DNA from: DATKCN01 sp035513175
Lineage (GTDB): Bacteria; Chloroflexota; Chloroflexia; Thermomicrobiales; CFX8
Direction: 5' to 3'
DNA: 9,444 nucleotides
NCBI GenBank assembly: GCA_035513175.1
Contig: DATKCN010000282.1
Location: forward strand, 1 to 9,444
Made by a program: the position numbers and the translations under genes. Position 1 is the first letter of the stretch; each line of letters begins with the position of its first letter. Under the pieces are notes generated by a model, which was not told the DNA's origin, did not search any database, and saw nothing but the letters and a program-made list of their open reading frames with translations. This document shows positions 5,632 to 9,444 of the stretch, piece by piece.

Positions 5632-5667
5632 GCAAGAAAACGGGGCGGATCATGCGATCCGCCCCGT
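5632..5667 (-). terminator. Rho-independent terminator facing the minus strand
   Basis: A 12-bp perfect stem (5640-5651 with 5656-5667) and 4-nt loop. Read on the minus strand the stem is followed by TTTTCTTG (5640-5633), the classical GC hairpin plus U-tract. On the plus strand no U-tract follows, so it is unidirectional. There is no minus-strand gene between it and the plus-strand hydrolase start at 5790, so what it terminates is unclear: a small RNA, antisense transcription from the hydrolase gene, or an insulator for the kinase operon. Confidence 0.75.
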
Positions 5668-5715
5668 GGGAAGGGTTGGAGAGGAGGATGCAATTGGTGG
5701 AAACTGTAACCGGGC

Positions 5716-5751
5716 CATGCGGCGTCGGCTACACGTTTCCGACGCCGCATG
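5716..5751. promoter_or_regulatory. Strong hairpin before the hydrolase gene
   Basis: A 13-bp perfect stem, catgcggcgtcgg (5716-5728) with ccgacgccgcatg (5739-5751), and 10-nt loop ctacacgttt. It ends 38 nt before the ATG at 5790 and 23 nt before the GGGGAGGGG ribosome-binding site. No U-tract lies on either side, so it is not a standard terminator. It could be a 5'-leader stability or regulatory structure, or the upper half of a minus-strand RNA ending at the neighbouring terminator. Confidence 0.6.
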
Positions 5752-5789
5752 ATGCATGCCAGCGGGGACATGGCGGGGAGGGGCGGCAT

Positions 5790-6575
5790 ATGGCGGCAGT
5801 GAAGCTCGCGTATGACATCGAGGGCGCCGGGCCGTGGCTGACGCTGCTGCACGGCTTCTCGCAGAGCCGCCAGGTCTGGAGCGCCCAGCGCCCGATGTTC
5901 GCACGGCGCTACCGGCTGCTGCTGGTGGATCTGCGGGGGCATGGCGAGTCCGAGGCGCCGGAAGGCGGCTACGGGCCGGTCGAGTACGCCACCGATCTGC
6001 TGGCGCTGCTGGACAGCCTGGACATCCGCGCCACGCACCTGTGGGGCACGCACACCGGCGCGTCGATCGGGCTGTATCTGGCCGCGCTGCATCCGGACCG
6101 TGTCGCCTCGCTCGTGCTGGACGGCGCCGTCATCCCCGGCGTCCGGATAGACGCGGTGGAGCGGCAAATGCAGCGCGCGAAGGAGATCGCCGCGCGCGAC
6201 GGCCTCGTTGCGGCGCGGACGATGTGGTTCGAGGAGGGGGAATTCTTCGCGGGCATCCGCCGTTACCCTGAACGGCGGCGAGCGGGCGAGCACCGGCAGA
6301 TCATCGCGGGCTTCTCGGGAACGCCCTGGCTGGCAACCGACCCGCCGCTGCCCGTGCCGGACGTTGCGGGACGGCTCTCCAGCATCCGCCAGCCGACGTT
6401 GCTCATCAACGGCGCGGACGACCTGCCGGAATTCCTCGACACCGCGGCCCGGCTGGAGCGCGAGCTGCCCCACTCGCGCCGCTACCTGATCCCCGGCGCG
6501 GGGGCGTTTCCGCTCTGGGAAGAGCCGGAGGCAGTCAATCCGGTCGTGACGCAGTTCCTGAACGAGATCACATGA
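5790..6575 (+). CDS. Alpha/beta-hydrolase-fold protein with non-canonical active site
   Basis: A 261-residue alpha/beta-hydrolase: LTLLHGFSQS (17-26, oxyanion HG), LLLVDLRGHGES (43-54), the elbow region THLWGTHTGASIGLYLAALHP (82-102), PTLLINGADD (202-211, acid) and IPGAGAFPLWEEPEAVN (234-250). The fold is clear but the catalytic triad is not. The residue aligned with the nucleophile Ser of G-x-S-x-G is H88 (GTHTG), and the residue aligned with the catalytic His of GAGHF is A239. Only the acid position (D210/D211) remains. It may be a pseudoenzyme, a binding protein or a lyase/oxygenase-like variant. ATG 5790 is chosen for the GGGGAGGGG site (5775-5783) and because the fold starts there; upstream in-frame ATGs would translate the hairpins. 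The M3 peptidase gene follows 22 nt later, so they are co-transcribed. Confidence 0.9.
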   Translation: MAAVKLAYDIEGAGPWLTLLHGFSQSRQVWSAQRPMFARRYRLLLVDLRGHGESEAPEGGYGPVEYATDLLALLDSLDIRATHLWGTHTGASIGLYLAALHPDRVASLVLDGAVIPGVRIDAVERQMQRAKEIAARDGLVAARTMWFEEGEFFAGIRRYPERRRAGEHRQIIAGFSGTPWLATDPPLPVPDVAGRLSSIRQPTLLINGADDLPEFLDTAARLERELPHSRRYLIPGAGAFPLWEEPEAVNPVVTQFLNEIT

Positions 6576-6597
6576 TCGATTGACCGAAGGAGGGGGA

Positions 6598-8403
6598 ATG
6601 ACACTGACGAAGCAGACGCTGCCGCGTTGGGACATGAGCGTGGTCTATCCCTCGCTCGATTCGCCCGAGTTCGAGCTGGGCTTCGCGGCCACGGCGGCGG
6701 CCATCGAGGACCTGGCGGCGCTGCTCGACCGGCATGGCGTTGGCTGCCCGGCGCCGTCCATCGATGGCGCGGTGTCCTGCATCGACGAGCTGATCGAGCG
6801 CTTCAACGCGGTGCTGGCGCGGGCGCGCACGCTCGACACGTACATCTACTGCCACATCGCCGCCGACTCGCGGGACGACCGGGCGCAGGCGATGCTGAGC
6901 GAGTTCGATCGCCACGACACCCGGCTCTCGCAACTGGCTACCCGCTTCACCGCTTGGATCGGCGCGCTCGATATCGAGGCGCTGATCGCTGGCTCGGAGC
7001 TGGCGGCGGCCCACGCCTTCACGCTGCGGGAGGCGAAGCGGCGGGCCGAACACCTGATGTCCCCACCCGAGGAGGAGCTGGCCGCCGAGCTGCACGTCAC
7101 CGGCGCCGCAGGTTGGGTCAAGCTGCACGGCAACCTCAGCTCGCAGATCGACGTGGAGCTGGAGCGCGACGGCGGGATCATTGCGCTGCCGATGAGCGAG
7201 ATCCGCAACCTGGCGCACGAGCCGGACCGTGATCTGCGCCGCCGCGCCTTCGAGTCCGAGATCGCCGCCTGGGAGACGGTCGAGCTGCCGCTGGCCGCGT
7301 CGTTGAACGGGGTCAAGGGACAGGTAAACACGCTCACGGCCCGGCGCGGCTGGGACACGCCGCTGGACGAGGCGCTGTTTCAGAACCGCATCGACCGCGA
7401 CACGCTGGACGCCATGCTCTCTGCGGCGCGAGAGTCGTTTCCCGACTTCCGCCGCTACCTGCGCGCCAAGGCCCGCGCGTTGGGGCTGTCCACGCTGCCC
7501 TGGCACGACCTGTTCGCGCCGCTGGGCGAGGCGGGACGCGCCTGGCAGTGGGACGAGGCGCGCGACTTCCTGATCGGCGTCTTCTCCGACTACTCGCCGG
7601 GCATGGGGGTCTTCACCGAGCGCTCGTTTCGCGAACGCTGGATCGACGCCGAGCCACGCCCCGGCAAGCAGGACGGTGCGTTCTGCGTCCCGCTGCGCGA
7701 CGATGAGTCCCGCATTCTGGCCAACTTCAAACCGGACTTTTCCGGCGTCACGACGCTGGCGCACGAGCTGGGTCACGGCTACCACAACGTGCAGCGGGCA
7801 AAACGCACGATCCTGCAACAGACGACGCCGATGGCGCTGGCGGAGACGGCCAGCATCTTCTGCGAAACGCTCGTCCGCGACGCCGTGCTGCGCGACGCCC
7901 GGGATCGGGAACGGGTCGCCATTCTCGAAGCGTCGCTACAGGGCTCCTGTCAGGTTGTGGTCGACATCAGCAGCCGCTTCGTGTTCGAGCAGGCGATCTT
8001 CGAGCAGCGCCGCGAGCGCGAGTTGTCGGTCGATGAGTTGAACTCGCTGATGCTGGACGCCCAGCGGCAAACGTACGGCGACGGGCTGGACGGGGACGCG
8101 CTGCACCCCTACATGTGGGCGGTAAAGTCGCATTACTACAGCGGCACGCGCTCGTACTACAACTACCCGTACATGTTCGGGCAGCTGTTCGCGCTGGGTC
8201 TCTACACGCGCTTTCAGCAGGAGCCGTCCGGCTTTCAGGAACGCTACGATGACCTGCTGTCATCGACCGGGCTGGCGGACCCGGCGACGTTGGCAATCCG
8301 CTTCGGCATCGACATCCGCACGTCCGAGTTCTGGCGTTCCAGCCTGGACCTGATCCGGTCCGACATCGACCGCTTCGAGGCGCTGGTGGACGGCGCGAGC
8401 TGA
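6598..8403 (+). CDS. M3 family oligoendopeptidase (PepF-like zinc metallopeptidase)
   Basis: A 601-residue cytosolic oligopeptidase of full PepF length, which hydrolyses short peptides inside a deep helical channel. The start MTLTKQTLPRWDMSVVYPSL is typical of the family (W-D-x-S-x-x-Y-P). The zinc site is complete: H389-E390-L-G-H393 within TTLAHELGHGYHNVQ, with the third ligand E416 in ALAETASIFCE. The C-terminal SHYYSGTRSYYNYPYMFGQLFALGLY (about 511-536) supplies the substrate-binding tyrosines and histidine. There is no signal peptide. ATG 6598 is preceded by AAGGAGG (6587-6593); a TTG at 6580 in the same frame would cover that site and is rejected. It lies 22 nt after the hydrolase stop, so they form an operon. 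GC is high and native-looking. Specific substrates cannot be read. Confidence 0.95.
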   Translation: MTLTKQTLPRWDMSVVYPSLDSPEFELGFAATAAAIEDLAALLDRHGVGCPAPSIDGAVSCIDELIERFNAVLARARTLDTYIYCHIAADSRDDRAQAMLSEFDRHDTRLSQLATRFTAWIGALDIEALIAGSELAAAHAFTLREAKRRAEHLMSPPEEELAAELHVTGAAGWVKLHGNLSSQIDVELERDGGIIALPMSEIRNLAHEPDRDLRRRAFESEIAAWETVELPLAASLNGVKGQVNTLTARRGWDTPLDEALFQNRIDRDTLDAMLSAARESFPDFRRYLRAKARALGLSTLPWHDLFAPLGEAGRAWQWDEARDFLIGVFSDYSPGMGVFTERSFRERWIDAEPRPGKQDGAFCVPLRDDESRILANFKPDFSGVTTLAHELGHGYHNVQRAKRTILQQTTPMALAETASIFCETLVRDAVLRDARDRERVAILEASLQGSCQVVVDISSRFVFEQAIFEQRRERELSVDELNSLMLDAQRQTYGDGLDGDALHPYMWAVKSHYYSGTRSYYNYPYMFGQLFALGLYTRFQQEPSGFQERYDDLLSSTGLADPATLAIRFGIDIRTSEFWRSSLDLIRSDIDRFEALVDGAS

Positions 8404-8446
8404 CCCAGTGCAGGGCGAGCGGGATGCCCGCGGGGTCTCAGCGTTG

Positions 8447-9444
8447 ATGCCTGCCGTTCTCAGGGCATGGCTTCGGAGCGTTGCCCATCCGCTGGCCTGC
8501 GCGTTTCTCGCGTTCTGCGTGGCCGGACTGTGGGGAGCTGTCGTCCCGCTCGGCGAGGCGCCGGATGAGCCGGGGCACTACGACTACATCGTCAGCGTGA
8601 TGCGCGGCGACCTGCCGGCGCTGGAAATGCCGACGACGCCGGAGGCGTTTCAGCCGCCGTTGGCCTACGTCGTCGCGGCGGCACTGGCGCGGCCATTCAG
8701 CGCGCCGCATCCCTCGGCGCTGGAACTGAACCCGACGGCGAGCTTCAATCCGGACACGCCGCGCACTCCGTTCTTCAAAGCGCTGTTCCATCACCCGCCG
8801 GAGCAGAATCGCCCGTGGCAGGGGTGGGTGCGTCTCTGGCATCTGCTGCGGATGGTGTCGGCGGGGTGGCTGGCGCTGGCGGCGTTCGCGACATTCCTGA
8901 CGGCGCGACGACTGTTCCCCAGGAGTCCCGCGCTGTGGCCGCTGGTCGTGGGCGTTACGACGCTGCTGCCCCAGCAGGTCTTCATTGGGATGACAGTGTC
9001 GAACGACCCGGCCTCGCTGGCTCTGGCGGCGCTGGCGGTTTGGGCGCTGGTCGTTGCCTGGCAGGACAAGCCAGGAACGCGGACTGCGCTGCTGTTCGGA
9101 CTGCTGGCCGGACTGTTGATGCTGACCAAGCTGTCGCTGGCCCCACTGACGCTCGCGCTCGTCGTCATGCCCGCCGTCTGGCGGCGGAACTGGACGTGGG
9201 CGGCGGCCAGCGGGCTCGTCGGAGGGCTGCTCTGGCTGCCGTGGGCCGCGCGGCTGTGGCGCCACGACGGCGACCCGACCGGGCAACGCGCGAATCTGGA
9301 CCTGCACCCCACGTTGCGCCCACCGGACGACCTGACGCTGGCCTTCTGGCAGGACATGCTGCGCACCACCGAGGCGTCGATCTGGGGGCGCTTCGGCTGG
9401 ATGAACGTGGGTACCCCGGTCGACGTGTACCGGCCCGCGACGCT
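8447..9444 (+). CDS. DUF2142/GT-C-like polytopic membrane protein, N-terminal part
   Basis: An open frame from ATG 8447 runs 332 codons to the end of the window without a stop. Hydrophobic segments lie at about residues 14-34, 135-152, 163-182, 187-205, 211-228, 230-244 and 250-267. Between the first two is a long extracytoplasmic loop with APDEPGHYDYI (38-48) and EAFQPPLAYVVAAAL (66-80). This is the D-E-x-x-H plus QPPL-Y pattern of DUF2142 and GT39-like GT-C glycosyltransferases that use lipid-linked sugars. The SIWGRFGWMNVGTP block (311-324) is also seen in DUF2142 relatives. The role is probably cell-envelope glycan or glycolipid synthesis. The start is uncertain: ATG 8447 has no clear Shine-Dalgarno, and GTG 8408, five bases after the peptidase stop, is in frame. 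The gene is likely in the same operon as the peptidase. Confidence 0.85.
   Translation, partial: MPAVLRAWLRSVAHPLACAFLAFCVAGLWGAVVPLGEAPDEPGHYDYIVSVMRGDLPALEMPTTPEAFQPPLAYVVAAALARPFSAPHPSALELNPTASFNPDTPRTPFFKALFHHPPEQNRPWQGWVRLWHLLRMVSAGWLALAAFATFLTARRLFPRSPALWPLVVGVTTLLPQQVFIGMTVSNDPASLALAALAVWALVVAWQDKPGTRTALLFGLLAGLLMLTKLSLAPLTLALVVMPAVWRRNWTWAAASGLVGGLLWLPWAARLWRHDGDPTGQRANLDLHPTLRPPDDLTLAFWQDMLRTTEASIWGRFGWMNVGTPVDVYRPAT

Larger units (their letters stand above)
5435..5789. other. Divergent intergenic region rich in inverted repeats
   Basis: These 355 bases separate the minus-strand kinase operon from the plus-strand hydrolase operon and should contain both promoters, but no convincing -35/-10 pair stands out for either. 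Contents are a 15-bp inverted repeat (5477-5491/5534-5548), imperfect C-rich/G-rich arms (5507-5522/5547-5562), a tandem cagcact (5574-5580 and 5581-5587), a minus-facing terminator hairpin (5632-5667) and a second hairpin (5716-5751). No protein-coding content is seen. Confidence 0.6.

Noticed and set aside
6054..6074. GASIG (residues 90-94) as the GxSxG nucleophile motif of the hydrolase
   Set aside because: It matches the pattern, but lies four residues past the elbow: distance to HPDRV is 9 instead of the usual 13. H88 occupies the nucleophile register.
5616..6635. 339-codon minus-strand frame opposite the hydrolase gene
   Set aside because: Antisense shadow; low-complexity Arg-rich translation with no recognisable domain.
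6568..7818. 416-codon minus-strand frame opposite the M3 peptidase gene
   Set aside because: Antisense shadow; the plus strand has a complete zinc site and family-wide similarity.
8438..9307. 289-codon minus-strand frame opposite the membrane-protein gene
   Set aside because: Gln/Arg-rich translation expected from the reverse of Leu/Ala-rich membrane codons.
1..9444. CRISPR array, tRNA/rRNA genes, integrase or transposase
   Set aside because: None seen: no regularly spaced repeats, no cloverleaf-like sequence noticed, and no recombinase motifs in any plausible frame.

Overview
The window is GC-rich bacterial DNA. By hand count, 85 of 120 bases are G or C in 7201-7320. It has short intergenic gaps, GTG starts, a probable leaderless transcript and several Chloroflexota-flavoured families: a DUF2142/GT-C-like membrane protein, a PepF-type M3 peptidase, a HipA-like kinase with DUF3037, and a VapC partner with the LWxGYD antitoxin signature. 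A Chloroflexota (Thermomicrobia-like) chromosome is the best guess, but no marker gene is present to prove it. There is no rRNA, tRNA, CRISPR array, integrase or transposase.

Left part (1-2110): the C-terminal end of a class III aminotransferase, a 434-base gap carrying one copy of a dispersed repeat, then a compact vapBC-type toxin-antitoxin pair. The pair sits in lower-GC DNA (198 of 360 bases G+C in 1201-1560) and is probably transcribed as a leaderless message. Beyond it lies non-coding or decayed DNA with a broken copy of a methyltransferase C-terminus and a second, inverted copy of the repeat built around a 20-bp perfect palindrome.

Middle part (2110-5434), all on the minus strand: an apparent three-gene operon of HipA-like kinase, DUF3037 protein and SAM-dependent methyltransferase (32-nt overlap, then a 28-nt gap). 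Next come a PPOX-family flavin protein with its own good promoter and Shine-Dalgarno, and a VOC/glyoxalase-fold protein. The kinase/DUF3037/methyltransferase set is the strongest candidate for an undescribed functional unit.

The divergent intergenic region (5435-5789) is rich in structure. It has a 15-bp perfect inverted repeat, five CAGCAC/GTGCTG hexamers, a rho-independent terminator facing the minus strand with no minus-strand gene ahead of it, and a second strong hairpin just before the next gene.

Right part (5790-9444), plus strand: an alpha/beta-hydrolase-fold protein lacking both the nucleophile Ser and the catalytic His, a complete M3 oligoendopeptidase 22 nt downstream with intact HExxH chemistry, and the N-terminal 332 codons of a polytopic DUF2142/GT-C-like membrane protein that runs off the window.
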